64,000 nt of DNA from Halobacillus sp. Marseille-P3879 (GCF_900240285.1 NZ_OESS01000002.1:806001-870000); one strand, 5' to 3'. Numbered from the stretch's first letter, positions 1 to 9,661 are shown. Notes: generated by a model not told the origin, from the letters alone. Program-made: numbers and translations.

Positions 1-818
1 AAATAGTCGTAAGTAGTTTGTGCCTCCTGCTCATGAAGTAAAGTTTGAAGCTCATGCATTTCTTCGATCCAGTCACCAAGCATTTGAATAAGCAGGGTCC
101 GGTTTTGAAAAAAGATATCCTGCCATAATGCAGGATTACTGGAAGCAATTCTAGTTATGTCTCTAAAACCACCCGCAGCCAGGTGTTCCAAATAAGGATG
201 TGTCTTCTGCCACTCTTTCGCCTGGTGAACGAGAGACGATGCAATTAAGTGCGGAAAATGCGAAATCACAGCTGTCATTTCATCGTGCTCTTTCGTCGTC
301 AGCGTTAAGAATCTGGCATTCGTTTCTGAAAACAATTCCTCGAGCCGCCTTGCCTGTTGCCCATTTGATTTTTTACTTGGCGTTAATACGTAGATCGCAT
401 TTTCAAATAAATGGGGTTTGGCTGCGGAATACCCTTGCTTATGGGAGCCTGCCATGGGATGTCCGCCTACAAATGTAACTTTATCATTTGACAGCTTATT
501 CGCAGCCTCTAGTACATTATTTTTAACAGAAGAGACGTCGGTAACAAGAAGCGGCTTTTGTAACGTACATTCATTTAATTGGTTTAAATAATCAATTGTA
601 ACAGAGATAGGAGTGGCTAAGATCAAGATATCCGCTTGAAGGCAGCCAGCAGTAAAATCTTCAGCCTCTTCATAGATGACTCCTTGTATTTTTGCCATAT
701 CAATTGTTTTTGGATCAGGGTCAAGTGCAATAACTTTATAGTCTTCTTTCTTGGCTACATTCATCGCGAGTGAGCCTCCGATGAGACCCAGACCTACGAT
801 AAAAACGGTCTGCTTCAT
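1..818 (-). CDS. tyrA: Prephenate dehydrogenase TyrA (3' end outside window)
   Basis: The enzyme oxidatively decarboxylates prephenate to 4-hydroxyphenylpyruvate in tyrosine synthesis. Translating the minus strand from the ATG at 818 gives about 272 residues. The Rossmann dinucleotide loop GLGLIGGS is at residues 9-16, followed by the family-typical blocks VGGHPMAGS and FPHLIASSL. Family members are about 370 residues, so the C-terminal part, usually an ACT regulatory domain, lies beyond the left edge. The start codon overlaps the hisC stop (ATGA), implying translational coupling at the end of the aro/his unit. Identification is confident; only the C-terminus is unseen. Confidence 0.93.
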   Translation of the reverse strand, partial: MKQTVFIVGLGLIGGSLAMNVAKKEDYKVIALDPDPKTIDMAKIQGVIYEEAEDFTAGCLQADILILATPISVTIDYLNQLNECTLQKPLLVTDVSSVKNNVLEAANKLSNDKVTFVGGHPMAGSHKQGYSAAKPHLFENAIYVLTPSKKSNGQQARRLEELFSETNARFLTLTTKEHDEMTAVISHFPHLIASSLVHQAKEWQKTHPYLEHLAAGGFRDITRIASSNPALWQDIFFQNRTLLIQMLGDWIEEMHELQTLLHEQEAQTTYDY

Positions 819-1909
819 TTAGAAATCCCTATTAGTCTCTCTTTTATTTCTGATTGCACCTCAGCCATATCTTCCTGGCTCCCTATCGTTAAACGTATTG
901 AATTGGGCAGACCTAGTGCTTCACCTGAACGGACGATATAACCTTTGCTGAGCAAGTGTTCAAACATCTCATCTCCACTTACAGGTAAATGAACTAAGAC
1001 GAAATTTGCTTCAGATGGAAAATAACCCAGCCCTTCTTGATCAAGAAACTCCATGAGTTTTCTTTTATTTACAGCATTTTCTTTCACTGTCTCAGAGATA
1101 AATTGCTGATCATCCAGAGCTAGAATTGCTGCAGCCTGAGCGATGGTGGACGTATTAAATGGTTCTCTTGCAGGTTCTAACGTTGAAATAATTTCTGAGC
1201 TCCCTACACCGTAACCAATTCGCAATCCAGCTAAGCCATAGGCTTTAGAAAACGTACGTAATACCATTAGATTATCAAACTGACTTAGAGCGGCAACTGA
1301 ATCTAAAGCATCCTCTGCTTCCATATATTCATAGTAGGCTTCATCCAGTACTACCAGTACAGAAGGAGGGCAATCGTTTAATACCTTCTTAATCTCTTCA
1401 GCAGACAGATGAACACCAGTCGGGTTGTTGGGGGTACACAGCCATAGCACCCTGGTATTTTCATCTACCTGGTCAAGCATGGTCTTAAGATCATGCCGGC
1501 CGTCAACAAGGGGCACTTCTCTCACTTCGGCGCCTTCAATTAACGCATTATGCTTATACTGTGGAAAGGTGGGCGCTGCCATAATTGTGTTGGCTCCGGG
1601 TTCTAAGAAAGTGCGGCAGATAATTTGCACCACTTCATCAGATCCATTGCCAAAAATTAACTGCTCCTCATTCACCTTTAAAAAAGCGGCAACTTTTTTA
1701 CGAAGGGCGGCAGCGTAACCATCTGGATACTTCTCCAATTGTTCTATTAACTTGGGCAGCTGTTTCTTTACCTGTGGTGAGAAACCAAATGGGTTTTCAT
1801 TTGAGGCTAATTTTACAATCTTATCCAGCCCGTATTCTTTTTTCACCTCTTCAATTTGTTTACCGGGCTTATAAGGACTCATTCCTTTAAGTATTTCTTT
1901 AGCTTTCAT
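815..1909 (-). CDS. hisC: Histidinol-phosphate aminotransferase HisC
   Basis: This is a PLP-dependent fold-type I aminotransferase. In B. subtilis HisC serves both histidine synthesis and the last transamination to phenylalanine and tyrosine. With the ATG at 1909 the protein is 364 residues. The PLP lysine sits in RTFSKAYGLAG (K222), and the substrate/PLP motifs CTPNNPTG and LDEAYYEY precede it. An upstream in-frame GTG at 1918 exists, but the AAGGAG Shine-Dalgarno is 8 nt before the ATG, so ATG is preferred. The gene overlaps the end of aroH by about 11 nt and tyrA by 4 nt. In B. subtilis the trp operon separates aroH from hisC; here they abut. Confidence 0.95.
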   Translation of the reverse strand: MKAKEILKGMSPYKPGKQIEEVKKEYGLDKIVKLASNENPFGFSPQVKKQLPKLIEQLEKYPDGYAAALRKKVAAFLKVNEEQLIFGNGSDEVVQIICRTFLEPGANTIMAAPTFPQYKHNALIEGAEVREVPLVDGRHDLKTMLDQVDENTRVLWLCTPNNPTGVHLSAEEIKKVLNDCPPSVLVVLDEAYYEYMEAEDALDSVAALSQFDNLMVLRTFSKAYGLAGLRIGYGVGSSEIISTLEPAREPFNTSTIAQAAAILALDDQQFISETVKENAVNKRKLMEFLDQEGLGYFPSEANFVLVHLPVSGDEMFEHLLSKGYIVRSGEALGLPNSIRLTIGSQEDMAEVQSEIKERLIGISK

Positions 1910-2282
1910 GATGATCACTCCTTACTTGCTCTAAGTCAGGCCGAAGCGCTTTAGCACCGTAATGGTAGACATGCTGTATATTTTTTTGGGAGGCAGCAGA
2001 ATTCACCGTCATCATTACCCGAACACACTTTTCCAGACTGTCAGGGACCGGAATTTCCTGCATACACATTACAGGGACATAAGTCCATCCGCTTAGATGC
2101 CTGAGCGATCTAGCAGGAAATGCTGCATTTAAGTCCTCTGTGACACTAAATAAAACGGACGCCACATCTTCAGCTTCTATCTTGTTTTTATTTACCATCT
2201 CTAGTACAAGTTCATAAGAACGAGCGACGATTTCGTCTGCATCATTGCTCTGGACAGTTGTAGCTCCTCTAATTCCTCTCAT
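1899..2282 (-). CDS. aroH: Chorismate mutase AroH
   Basis: This is a monofunctional, trimeric AroH-type chorismate mutase converting chorismate to prephenate. The 127 residues match the family throughout: the N-terminal MRGIRGATTV supplies the first active-site Arg, and FPARS, QEIPV, CVRVMM and the Tyr in HVYHYG supply the other B. subtilis AroH active-site positions (from family knowledge). A TTG immediately before the ATG is an alternative start. GAGGTG lies 7 nt before the TTG and 10 nt before the ATG. The start overlaps the end of aroB and the stop overlaps hisC, so all three are probably translated as a coupled unit. Confidence 0.95.
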   Translation of the reverse strand: MRGIRGATTVQSNDADEIVARSYELVLEMVNKNKIEAEDVASVLFSVTEDLNAAFPARSLRHLSGWTYVPVMCMQEIPVPDSLEKCVRVMMTVNSAASQKNIQHVYHYGAKALRPDLEQVRSDHHES

Positions 2283-3360
2283 CAATGCCGCTCACCTCTT
2301 TTATAAAATCGCTTAAATACTCTTTTATAAGCCCTTCTTCAATCTTTTGTACAACAGGGTTTCCAACAGCTTCTAAAAGAACATAATGAATCTGACTGTC
2401 TACGGTCTTTTTATCCCATTTCATCCGCTCTATTATTCGATCGGGATCTATAGTTTCTGCTAGATTTATCGGGTAGTGATTCATCTGCAGCCATTTAATA
2501 TAGTTACCCACCGGTAAAGAAGCTTCAAGATATTGTTCACTCACCCTCATGGCAAACCAAATCCCGATAGCAACGGCTTCCCCGTGGGTTATGCGGCCAT
2601 ACCCTAGTTCGGCTTCAAGAGCATGAGCAAGAGTATGACCCAGGTTGAGATGTTTCCTAATACCCTGTTCTTTCTCATCTTCCTCTACAATTTGAGCCTT
2701 TACTTTAATCCCTTTTGCTAAATATTCATTAAGTTGTTCGGAAGATAGATGTAAGATATTCGTTTTTAAAATTTCCTCACACCATGCAGAATCACTTAAA
2801 AGTGCATGCTTTACCACTTCTCCGAAACCTGAACGTATTTCTGCAGATGGAAGGCTCGATAGAGTTTCCGTGTCATAAATAACTTGAATCGGATTATAAA
2901 AACATCCGATTAAGTTTTTACCCTGCGTGTGGTTGATCGCAACTTTACCACCCACGCTGCTGTCATGGGCTAAAATCGTCGTAGGCATTTGTAGAAAATC
3001 AATACCTCTTAAATATGTTGCCGCCGCAAACCCTGCTAAATCACCTACCATGCCCCCGCCTAATCCAACAATTAACGACTTGCGGTCAAGCTGCCTGGCA
3101 ATGCACGTATCCATTAAACGGCTGTACTGTTCCATGCTCTTTGAAGCTTCACCTGCAGGCACTATATGTTCAGTTATTTCTACATGAGATGGAAACGACT
3201 GCTTAACATCTTCTAAATATAAAGGAGCAACTTCACTGTCAGTAATGACTAAAATATTTTTATAACTGCCCTCAATAATGCTTTCTAGTTGAAACCGAAG
3301 GGAAGCTCCGATTTCAACCTTATATGAATGGGTGGATGCAGCAATTTGAATCTGCTCCAT
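2269..3360 (-). CDS. aroB: 3-Dehydroquinate synthase AroB
   Basis: AroB catalyses the second shikimate-pathway step, DAHP to 3-dehydroquinate, using NAD and a divalent metal. The 363 residues are full length. The NAD-binding glycine block GLGGGMVGD lies at about 99-107. Metal-ligand regions are the HLNLGHTLAHALE block near 237-249 and the following THGEAVAIG. The ATG overlaps the last base of the aroC stop (TAATG). It sits between aroC and aroH, making one shikimate/aromatic transcription unit. Confidence 0.97.
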   Translation of the reverse strand: MEQIQIAASTHSYKVEIGASLRFQLESIIEGSYKNILVITDSEVAPLYLEDVKQSFPSHVEITEHIVPAGEASKSMEQYSRLMDTCIARQLDRKSLIVGLGGGMVGDLAGFAAATYLRGIDFLQMPTTILAHDSSVGGKVAINHTQGKNLIGCFYNPIQVIYDTETLSSLPSAEIRSGFGEVVKHALLSDSAWCEEILKTNILHLSSEQLNEYLAKGIKVKAQIVEEDEKEQGIRKHLNLGHTLAHALEAELGYGRITHGEAVAIGIWFAMRVSEQYLEASLPVGNYIKWLQMNHYPINLAETIDPDRIIERMKWDKKTVDSQIHYVLLEAVGNPVVQKIEEGLIKEYLSDFIKEVSGIDERN

Positions 3361-4526
3361 TAAAAATCACGCACTTCTGCCCGGTAATCGTCTACGGCTT
3401 TCTTTAAACGAGGGAAATAGTCAGAAGGAAATTCTTCAGTAATGGCTTTAGCTAATTCAAAAGCGACAATATGTTCCATTACAACTGAAGCTGCTGGGAC
3501 CGCACAAGAATCAGAACGTTCTATACTTGCTTGAAACGGCTCCTTCGTCTCAATATCTATGCTTTGCAATGGCTTGTAAAGGGTAGGGATCGGTTTCATT
3601 ACCCCTTTTACAACAATTGGCATACCTGAAGTCATTCCCCCTTCAAAACCTCCAAGGTTATTAGTTCTTCGGTAATAGCCTTTTTCTGCATTCCATAAAA
3701 TTTCATCATGAACCTGGCTGCCATTTCTGCGGGCCGCTTCAAAGCCGATACCAAATTCCACCCCTTTAAAGGCATTGATGCTCATTACAGCACCTGCAAG
3801 CTTGGCATCTAATTTGCGGTCGTATTGGACATATGATCCAAGTCCGGCAGGCATGCCTTCAACATAAACTTCACACACCCCGCCTATTGAATCGCCTTCT
3901 TTCTTAGCAAGGTCTATTGCTTCCATCATTTTTTGAGCAGCCTCTTCATCGAAGGTGCGGACAGGCGACTCTTCTGAAATACGAGCTCTTTCGTGAACAT
4001 CCAAAGTCTCGTCAACTTTACTGACGATCCCGGCAATTTCCCTAACGTAGCCCGCTACCTCTATTCCAAGTTCTTTTAATAAAACTTTAGCAACGGCACC
4101 TGCTCCTACACGTGCAGCTGTTTCTCTCGCAGAAGAACGTTCGAGCACGTTTCTCATATCCCTGTGTCCATACTTCATACCGCCATTTAAATCAGCATGA
4201 CCTGGACGCGGCCGTGAGATTGTCCGTTTTACTTCTGTATCTTCTGGTAAGGGATCTTCTCCCATAATGTTGACCCAGTGTTTAAAATCATCATTATGCA
4301 CGACTAAGGAAATAGGTGAACCTAATGTATACCCATGCCGTACACCGCTGGTAATTTCGACCAAGTCTTTCTCTATCTGCATGCGACGTCCTCTGCCATA
4401 CCCGCCCTGCCTTCTTATTAATGATTCATTTATTTGTTCTGGAACTAAAGGCAAGTGTGATGGAACGCCTTCAATAATTGTGGTTAACTGTTTTCCATGA
4501 GACTCACCTGCTGTTAAATAACGCAT
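3360..4526 (-). CDS. aroC: Chorismate synthase AroC
   Basis: Chorismate synthase (called aroF in B. subtilis) converts EPSP to chorismate with reduced FMN. The 388 residues begin with the family signature [14 protein letters not shown]. The central signature runs through [18 protein letters not shown] and [12 protein letters not shown], and a C-terminal [10 protein letters not shown] block is present. A GGGGG ribosome-binding site lies 9 nt before the ATG. It is the first gene of the aromatic operon; about 110 nt separate it from cheR. No operator or T-box was recognised upstream. Confidence 0.97.
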   Translation of the reverse strand: MRYLTAGESHGKQLTTIIEGVPSHLPLVPEQINESLIRRQGGYGRGRRMQIEKDLVEITSGVRHGYTLGSPISLVVHNDDFKHWVNIMGEDPLPEDTEVKRTISRPRPGHADLNGGMKYGHRDMRNVLERSSARETAARVGAGAVAKVLLKELGIEVAGYVREIAGIVSKVDETLDVHERARISEESPVRTFDEEAAQKMMEAIDLAKKEGDSIGGVCEVYVEGMPAGLGSYVQYDRKLDAKLAGAVMSINAFKGVEFGIGFEAARRNGSQVHDEILWNAEKGYYRRTNNLGGFEGGMTSGMPIVVKGVMKPIPTLYKPLQSIDIETKEPFQASIERSDSCAVPAASVVMEHIVAFELAKAITEEFPSDYFPRLKKAVDDYRAEVRDF

Positions 4527-4636
4527 GAGTAACGGCCCCCTAGTTTTAAAAATTTATGTACTACTATATCATAAGCTTAAAGCTTTGTGTTCTTTAAATA
4601 TTCAATCTATTAAAAAAACAGAGTTTGTTCGACTTT

Positions 4637-5413
4637 TTACGCGTTTTTCTCATAAAAGAAAGTGTCAAATAGCTTCAGGTTATATTCACCTGGAGTAAAA
4701 ACCTGTTCAGTGCTCCCTACAAAAAATATTCCATTCTCCGTTAGAGATTGGCTGAACTTATGATAAATCTGCTGTTTGGCTTGTTCTGTAAAATATATAA
4801 GCACGTTTCGACAGACAATTAGGTCATAATTCTGTTCGAAGCGATCGGACAACAGGTTGTGCTTCTTAAAAATAATGTCTTTCTTCAGCTCATCACTGAC
4901 CTGATAATGAAGGCCTTGTTTCTTAAAATACTTGTGGACCATTTCTTTAGGCGCTTCTCTTAAAGACCGTTCAGGGTAAACACCCATTTCTGCACGTCGC
5001 AACGCATTTTCATCGATATCTGTAGCCGTAATCTCAAACTTATTCGATGATATGTGCTTATTAAGGATCATAGCCAGCGTATAAGGCTCTTCCCCTGTTG
5101 AACATGCAGCACTCCAGACTTTGATCCTGTTTCTTGTTTTCTTTAAATGGGGGATTACTTTTTCTTCTAATACATCCCAGCGTTTTTTATTCCGATAAAA
5201 TTCAGACACGTTGATGGTTAAGCGATCTAATAATTCATGAAAAAGCTCTGCATCTTTTTGCACATCGGTAAAATAACTGGAAAAATCATGATAGCCCCTT
5301 TTATCGCGTAAAGAGGTTAATCTCCTCTTCATCTGTGCTTCTTTGTAAAAAAAAAGATCAATCCCTGATTTTTTTTTAAAATTACTGACAAATGTTTCGT
5401 AATCGTTTTTCAT
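4637..5413 (-). CDS. cheR: Chemotaxis protein methyltransferase CheR
   Basis: CheR methylates glutamates on chemoreceptors using S-adenosylmethionine, setting adaptation. The 258 residues show an N-terminal helical CheR_N domain, then the SAM-binding loop WSAACSTGEEPYTLAM near residues 100-115. Further family blocks are ATDIDENAL and YDLIVCRNVLIYF. The AGGAG site precedes the ATG by 9 nt. It lies between ndk and aroC as in B. subtilis. With motI at 20 kb it indicates flagellar motility. Confidence 0.95.
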   Translation of the reverse strand: MKNDYETFVSNFKKKSGIDLFFYKEAQMKRRLTSLRDKRGYHDFSSYFTDVQKDAELFHELLDRLTINVSEFYRNKKRWDVLEEKVIPHLKKTRNRIKVWSAACSTGEEPYTLAMILNKHISSNKFEITATDIDENALRRAEMGVYPERSLREAPKEMVHKYFKKQGLHYQVSDELKKDIIFKKHNLLSDRFEQNYDLIVCRNVLIYFTEQAKQQIYHKFSQSLTENGIFFVGSTEQVFTPGEYNLKLFDTFFYEKNA

Positions 5414-5594
5414 CCTAAAAATCTCCTCACCAAACTCCCTCTTTTACAGAGTAAAGCATTAAATTGTTGATGTAAAGTTCCATTTTATAAAAAATTTAAA
5501 GGTAAAGATTCCTGCCTTTCGTTTCCAATCCACTATTACAGCTTAACCTTTTTGGCTGTGTCTGGAGAGAAATGATAGAATCCTTATCGGGAAA

Positions 5595-5648
5595 ATAAAA
5601 AGCTATCTCGAGCGTGAACCGATTACAGTTCAACGCTGAGATAGCTGT
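5595..5648 (-). terminator. Intrinsic terminator after ndk
   Basis: Read on the minus strand, AGCTATCTCAGCGTTGAA pairs with TTCACGCTCGAGATAGCT, and TTTTATTTT follows. It begins a few bases after the ndk stop. Confidence 0.85.
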
Positions 5649-5651
5649 GCC

Positions 5652-6098
5652 TTAATACACCCAGGATAAATTATCCTTATTGTAATCAATCATCTCATTT
5701 TTTTGGAAAAAAAGACCGATTTCCCTTTCAGCACTCTGCTGAGAATCTGATCCATGGATCACATTTTTACCTACGGTTAAACCATAATCCCCCCGGACAG
5801 TACCTGGAGACGCTTCTTGAGGATTAGTTGCCCCCATCATTTGGCGGGCTGTTGAAATGACATTTTCACCTTCCCATACCATGGCAAATACTGGACCGGA
5901 AGTTATAAAATTAACTAATTCCTCAAAAAAAGGCTTGCCTTTATGCTCTCCATAATGCTCCTCTGCAAGGGCACGGTCTATGGTCATTAACTTAGCGCCA
6001 GCCAGTTTAAAACCTTTATTTTCGAACTTTGTGGTTACTTCTCCTATTAAATTACGCTGAACTCCATCTGGTTTAATCATTAAAAATGTTTTTTCCAT
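5652..6098 (-). CDS. ndk: Nucleoside diphosphate kinase
   Basis: Ndk transfers the gamma-phosphate of ATP to nucleoside diphosphates through a phosphohistidine. The 148 residues are the usual length. The catalytic His115 is in the signature NVIHGSDS, and the N-terminal [12 protein letters not shown] is typical. GAGGTG lies 7 nt before the ATG. It follows hepT with a 90-nt gap and ends in a strong terminator, so it closes the hepS-menG-hepT-ndk run. Confidence 0.97.
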   Translation of the reverse strand: MEKTFLMIKPDGVQRNLIGEVTTKFENKGFKLAGAKLMTIDRALAEEHYGEHKGKPFFEELVNFITSGPVFAMVWEGENVISTARQMMGATNPQEASPGTVRGDYGLTVGKNVIHGSDSQQSAEREIGLFFQKNEMIDYNKDNLSWVY

Positions 6099-6190
6099 GG
6101 TTAAGCACCTCAGTTTTTTATGTAGTGTGGAACCGCTTTAACAGCGCCACAAAAAGATTTTACCAGACTTTATACAAGCTGGCAAACCTT

Positions 6191-7159
6191 TTATGCCCTT
6201 CTTTTTCCAATGTATTTCGCAATTCCTTTAAGCGTCTGCTTGGCACGGCTGTTCGGTAGATGTTCCAGGGCTTGATGCGCTTTCTTTAAGTAACGGTCAC
6301 TTAACTCTAAAGACTTTTCAATGGAACCGTTATCTCTAATTTCACTGATGACTTCAGCGAAATCTTCAGACGAAGGATCTTCCTTTAGAAAAATACTTAC
6401 AAGATCCGACTTAAGTTCCTCATTCTTTAAAGAGTATAGAACAGGCAAGGTAATATTGCCCTGAATTAAATCACTTCCTGCTGGTTTTCCCAGTTCTTTC
6501 TCCGAAGCAGTAAAATCTAAGACATCATCTATTATTTGATAAGACATTCCAACATAATAACCATACCGATGTAAAGCCTTTTCCTCCGCTTTCGTCACAT
6601 TAGCAGCAATAGCACCCATCCGGCAGCTTGCAGCAATTAAAATAGCTGTCTTCCTTTTTATTCTTCTCAAATACTGTCGGACATTTTGTTCCAGGTTATA
6701 TTTATCTTTAATTTGTTCGATCTCACCTAAACAAAGCTCGACCATAGTTTCAGCCAATACTTGATGGGCTAATGGATTTTCAATTTTTGTGAGATTTTCC
6801 AATGAACGAGCGAATATGTAATCACCAGTATACATGGCAATACGGTTATCCCATTTTGACTTGATCGTGGGCTCTCCTCTTCTTAATTCAGCTTCATCAA
6901 TTACATCGTCATGAACAAGAGAAGCAGTATGAATGAGTTCAAGAGAAACTGCAACAGCCTTCATCCGGTCCAGTTGGTAGTCTCCAAATTTACCTGCCAG
7001 AAGTACAAACACGGGTCGAATTCTTTTGCCGCCTGCGTTCAATAGTTGACTTGAAGCTTCTCGCAGGACGGGATTATCAGATTTAATCGTTTCGTTGACC
7101 TCTTCTTCAATTGCTGCTAAATCTTGTTTTAGAAAGGAATAAATCATTGCCAGTTTCAT
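6191..7159 (-). CDS. hepT: Heptaprenyl diphosphate synthase component II
   Basis: This is the catalytic subunit of the heterodimeric prenyltransferase that makes the C35 side chain of menaquinone-7. The first Asp-rich motif DDVID (about 84-88) with RRGEPT, and the second motif DDVLDF, bind Mg-diphosphate. GGKRIRP is the substrate-binding block. The reading frame extends upstream to a TTG at 7174, but TGAGGA lies 8 nt before the ATG at 7159. That start gives the family-like MKLAMIYSFL and 322 residues. It abuts menG and needs HepS for activity, as known for the family. Confidence 0.95.
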   Translation of the reverse strand: MKLAMIYSFLKQDLAAIEEEVNETIKSDNPVLREASSQLLNAGGKRIRPVFVLLAGKFGDYQLDRMKAVAVSLELIHTASLVHDDVIDEAELRRGEPTIKSKWDNRIAMYTGDYIFARSLENLTKIENPLAHQVLAETMVELCLGEIEQIKDKYNLEQNVRQYLRRIKRKTAILIAASCRMGAIAANVTKAEEKALHRYGYYVGMSYQIIDDVLDFTASEKELGKPAGSDLIQGNITLPVLYSLKNEELKSDLVSIFLKEDPSSEDFAEVISEIRDNGSIEKSLELSDRYLKKAHQALEHLPNSRAKQTLKGIAKYIGKRRA

Positions 7160-7174
7160 TGTCTTCATCCTCAA

Positions 7175-7885
7175 TTACGATGGTTTCTCGCCCATGTGCA
7201 TAGCTGCTGCACCGCCTGTGTAAGATTTTACTTGTATGTTAACCAGTCCTGCTTGCTTAAAGAGATCAGTTAGTTCACCTTTTCCGGGAAAGTCTTTAGC
7301 CGATTCATGAAGCCAGCTGTACTCGTTATAACTACGAGCAAAAAGTTTACCAAATACAGGCATTACATATTTGAAATAAAAATAATAAAGCCGTTTGAAT
7401 ACCGGGTTTGTAGGCTGAGAGGTCTCTAAGCAGACTACTTTCCCGCCTGGTTTAACAACCCGTTGCATTTCTTCTAATACTTGTAGATAATCAGGTACGT
7501 TTCTTAATCCAAATCCAATCGTCACATAATCGAATTCGTTGTCTTCAAAAGGGAGACTCATTGCGTTCCCTTGCTGAAATTCGACATGCTTTAAACCTGA
7601 ACCCAGCTTCTTTTTTATAGCAACAGACAACATGTTCACGCTAAAATCAATTCCGATCACCCTGCCTGTGGCCCCTGTCTGATTCGCTAATGACATTGTC
7701 CAGTCTCCGGTCCCGCAGCATACATCCAGGGTGGAGGAGCCTTTTTTTACCTCCATACGTTTCATAACGTCATTTCTCCACAGCCTGTGCTGCTGGAAAG
7801 ATATAATTGAATTCATTGTGTCGTAACGATTGTAAATCTTCTCAAATACATGATGTACACGTTCCTCTTTAGACTGTTGCTGCAT
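7175..7885 (-). CDS. menG: Demethylmenaquinone methyltransferase MenG/UbiE
   Basis: This SAM-dependent enzyme methylates demethylmenaquinone in the last step of menaquinone synthesis (B. subtilis gerCB). The 236 residues contain SAM motif [11 protein letters not shown], near 52-61, then [11 protein letters not shown]. The UbiE signatures are [13 protein letters not shown] and [13 protein letters not shown]. It lies between the two heptaprenyl diphosphate synthase subunits, separated from hepS by 3 nt, so the three genes form a tight menaquinone operon. Confidence 0.96.
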   Translation of the reverse strand: MQQQSKEERVHHVFEKIYNRYDTMNSIISFQQHRLWRNDVMKRMEVKKGSSTLDVCCGTGDWTMSLANQTGATGRVIGIDFSVNMLSVAIKKKLGSGLKHVEFQQGNAMSLPFEDNEFDYVTIGFGLRNVPDYLQVLEEMQRVVKPGGKVVCLETSQPTNPVFKRLYYFYFKYVMPVFGKLFARSYNEYSWLHESAKDFPGKGELTDLFKQAGLVNIQVKSYTGGAAAMHMGEKPS

Positions 7886-7888
7886 TTC

Positions 7889-8683
7889 TTACCCTTCCTC
7901 TGCCAGATGTGTTTTGTAAAACCGCTGATAAATGGCTGTATCGATATAATTCTTTAACCAGTTGAAATGGATTGGCAGATGAGAAGCTGTAACTTCTAAT
8001 TTAGTAATCTGCTTATGGATTAACTGTTCTATACTGTTTAGAAGCTGTCCACTCGCATCGAAAAATTCAGGCTGGCGGATTAAAGACTCTATGACCGGTG
8101 AGAAACGCCCTTCTTCGTAACTGGCTTTCTCCTCCAGCAGCCTTTTAGCAAACAACCATTCTCCAGCCATGTCATTAATCGCAGGCTTCTGAACGTGCTG
8201 TGCGACACGCTGTATAAGCAGTGACTCAATTTTCTTTAACGAAGTGAAAAACTCGTGAAAAGATTCTACATCCTTATAATACAAATCCATCTTTAGTTCA
8301 TTGATTTCTTTTATAGCTCCAGCCAGTACTCTCACCATAGGAATGTCATTTAACTGAGCCAACACAAAATAGTACAAACCGCTGTAGTAGTCACCAGCAA
8401 GCACTGTCAGCTGTCTTGTCCGCACCGTTTCGTGCTCATCATCTTCATCTGATAAAGTAACGAGATCATGCGTGTCAAGGGCGATTTGCACCAGCATAGT
8501 CGTAACTATATACTTTTCTTTTTTGAATGCAGGAAGAGCAGTGTGATCCATTAAAGATATCAATATAGCCAGCTTGTCTTCATCGATAACAGGCTCTGCT
8601 ATATATTTAGCCAAAAAAGGATGGCGAACCTTAGCAGCTATTGTAGCTTTTATTTGATCAATATGCATATCTGATGGATTCAC
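7889..8683 (-). CDS. hepS: Heptaprenyl diphosphate synthase component I
   Basis: HepS is the small, non-catalytic subunit of heptaprenyl diphosphate synthase (B. subtilis gerCA) and sets product chain length with HepT. The 264 residues are mostly helical, as in the family. They lack Asp-rich catalytic motifs, which is expected. The start is a GTG at 8683, with AGGTG about 8 nt upstream; an in-frame ATG at 8668 is an alternative. A weak hairpin at 8734-8756, between mtrB and hepS, overlaps a TATAAT. It could be either an mtrB terminator or part of a hepS promoter. Confidence 0.9.
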   Translation of the reverse strand: MNPSDMHIDQIKATIAAKVRHPFLAKYIAEPVIDEDKLAILISLMDHTALPAFKKEKYIVTTMLVQIALDTHDLVTLSDEDDEHETVRTRQLTVLAGDYYSGLYYFVLAQLNDIPMVRVLAGAIKEINELKMDLYYKDVESFHEFFTSLKKIESLLIQRVAQHVQKPAINDMAGEWLFAKRLLEEKASYEEGRFSPVIESLIRQPEFFDASGQLLNSIEQLIHKQITKLEVTASHLPIHFNWLKNYIDTAIYQRFYKTHLAEEG

Positions 8684-8779
8684 CTTTCATCACCTAATCC
8701 CTTTCCTCCGCACATCTAAAATACAATTATTATAGCATAAAGCCTGGCATTATGCTGCTTATGTAATCGGCAGAGATGC

Positions 8780-9004
8780 TTACTCTGCTTCATTCTTCAT
8801 TTCACCATGACTCGTTTGAATCACAGCTTTACCTCTTACTTTAACAGCAGAGGTATGTTCAGTAAACTGGGCAATCATCACTTCATTTCGGTCCAGCTTT
8901 TCTGAATGATGAAAACGGGTATCGGTACCGCGTGTAAGCCCGATTACATTTACTCCGTCTTCAAGAGCCTTAATCACAAAAAAATCATTATCTGAAGCAG
9001 CCAT
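8780..9004 (-). CDS. mtrB: trp RNA-binding attenuation protein TRAP
   Basis: TRAP forms an 11-subunit ring. When loaded with tryptophan it binds spaced GAG/UAG triplets in trp leader RNA. The 74 residues closely match B. subtilis TRAP, including [14 protein letters not shown] and FHHSEKLD. The RNA-binding basic residues are retained at K36, K55 and R57 (B. subtilis K37, K56, R58). B. subtilis pairs mtrB with folE (mtrA). Here folE is absent, and the gene lies directly between hbs and hepS. The trp operon is not in the window, so TRAP must act in trans on targets elsewhere. Confidence 0.96.
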   Translation of the reverse strand: MAASDNDFFVIKALEDGVNVIGLTRGTDTRFHHSEKLDRNEVMIAQFTEHTSAVKVRGKAVIQTSHGEMKNEAE

Positions 9005-9081
9005 TTACAGAACTCCTTTCCATTACCTTTACTATCTCTTATACATTTTATTATGTCAAAAATTCTAATTATTTACCATTG

Positions 9082-9114
9082 AAAAAGGGGTGCTTTTAAA
9101 AGCACCCCTTTTTA
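9082..9114 (-). terminator. Terminator after hbs
   Basis: The perfect hairpin GGGGTGCTTTTAAAAGCACCCC is flanked by A5 and T5. It works in principle on both strands and lies just downstream of the hbs stop. Confidence 0.88.
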
Positions 9115-9128
9115 GCCCTATGTAGCTA

Positions 9129-9401
9129 TTATTTAACAGCATCTTTAAGGGCTTTACCAGGTTTGAAAGCAGGAACTTTGCTCGCAGAGATTTCGATCTC
9201 TTCACCTGTTTGTGGGTTACGGCCTTTACGTGCCGCACGTTCACGTACTTCAAAGTTACCGAATCCAATCAATTGTACTTTTTCACCATCTTTTAGTGAA
9301 TCCATGATAGATTCGAATACAGAATCAACCGCTTGTGTTGCGTCTTTTTTAGAAAGCTCAGCTTTCTCAGAAACTGCATTGATCAGGTCTGTCTTGTTCA
9401 T
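9129..9401 (-). CDS. hbs: HU-type DNA-binding protein HBsu
   Basis: This is the major nucleoid-associated protein, which bends DNA non-specifically as a homodimer. The 90 residues from [10 protein letters not shown] are the standard HU length. The beta-arm signature [18 protein letters not shown] and the C-terminal [13 protein letters not shown] are visible. An upstream in-frame extension exists, but GGAGGTGAATGTC directly before the ATG at 9401 fixes the start. The leader from the sigma-A promoter at about 9500 is roughly 90 nt long. A strong terminator follows, so the gene is monocistronic. Confidence 0.98.
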   Translation of the reverse strand: MNKTDLINAVSEKAELSKKDATQAVDSVFESIMDSLKDGEKVQLIGFGNFEVRERAARKGRNPQTGEEIEISASKVPAFKPGKALKDAVK

Positions 9402-9497
9402 GACATTCACCTCCTTCCGAGAAGGTTGGTCTTTTAAGTGATGCTTCATTCACTTAAAGTGCCTCATATAAGCCATCAACATGTGATGACAAGCCTT

Positions 9498-9526
9498 ATA
9501 TTAAACGACTTTGATACTAAATTCAA
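9498..9526 (-). promoter_or_regulatory. Sigma-A promoter of hbs
   Basis: On the minus strand TTGAAT (9526-9521), a 17-nt spacer and TATA-like TAATAT (9503-9498) match the vegetative consensus. They lie about 95 nt before the hbs ATG. Confidence 0.7.
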
Positions 9527-9619
9527 TAGAGAATACTTATAGAATGCCTATTTCTAGCCATTCTTCCCCGTTTTCGGAAGTTATAACCTCATTTTAGCAG
9601 AAAATTTTCATATTAGATT

Positions 9620-9661
9620 AAAAGCGCCAAAACCTTGATATATCAACGTTTTGGCGCTTTT
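9620..9661. repeat. Perfect 14-bp inverted repeat upstream of hbs
   Basis: AAAAGCGCCAAAAC at 9620-9633 and its exact complement at 9648-9661 flank a 14-nt loop, TTTT-tailed on either strand. It lies between the spoIVA terminator and the hbs promoter. It may be a second terminator insulating hbs from spoIVA, or a protein-binding palindrome. Confidence 0.55.

Noticed and set aside
200-478. Plus-strand open frame inside tyrA
   Set aside because: It is antisense to tyrA, whose protein matches its family throughout.
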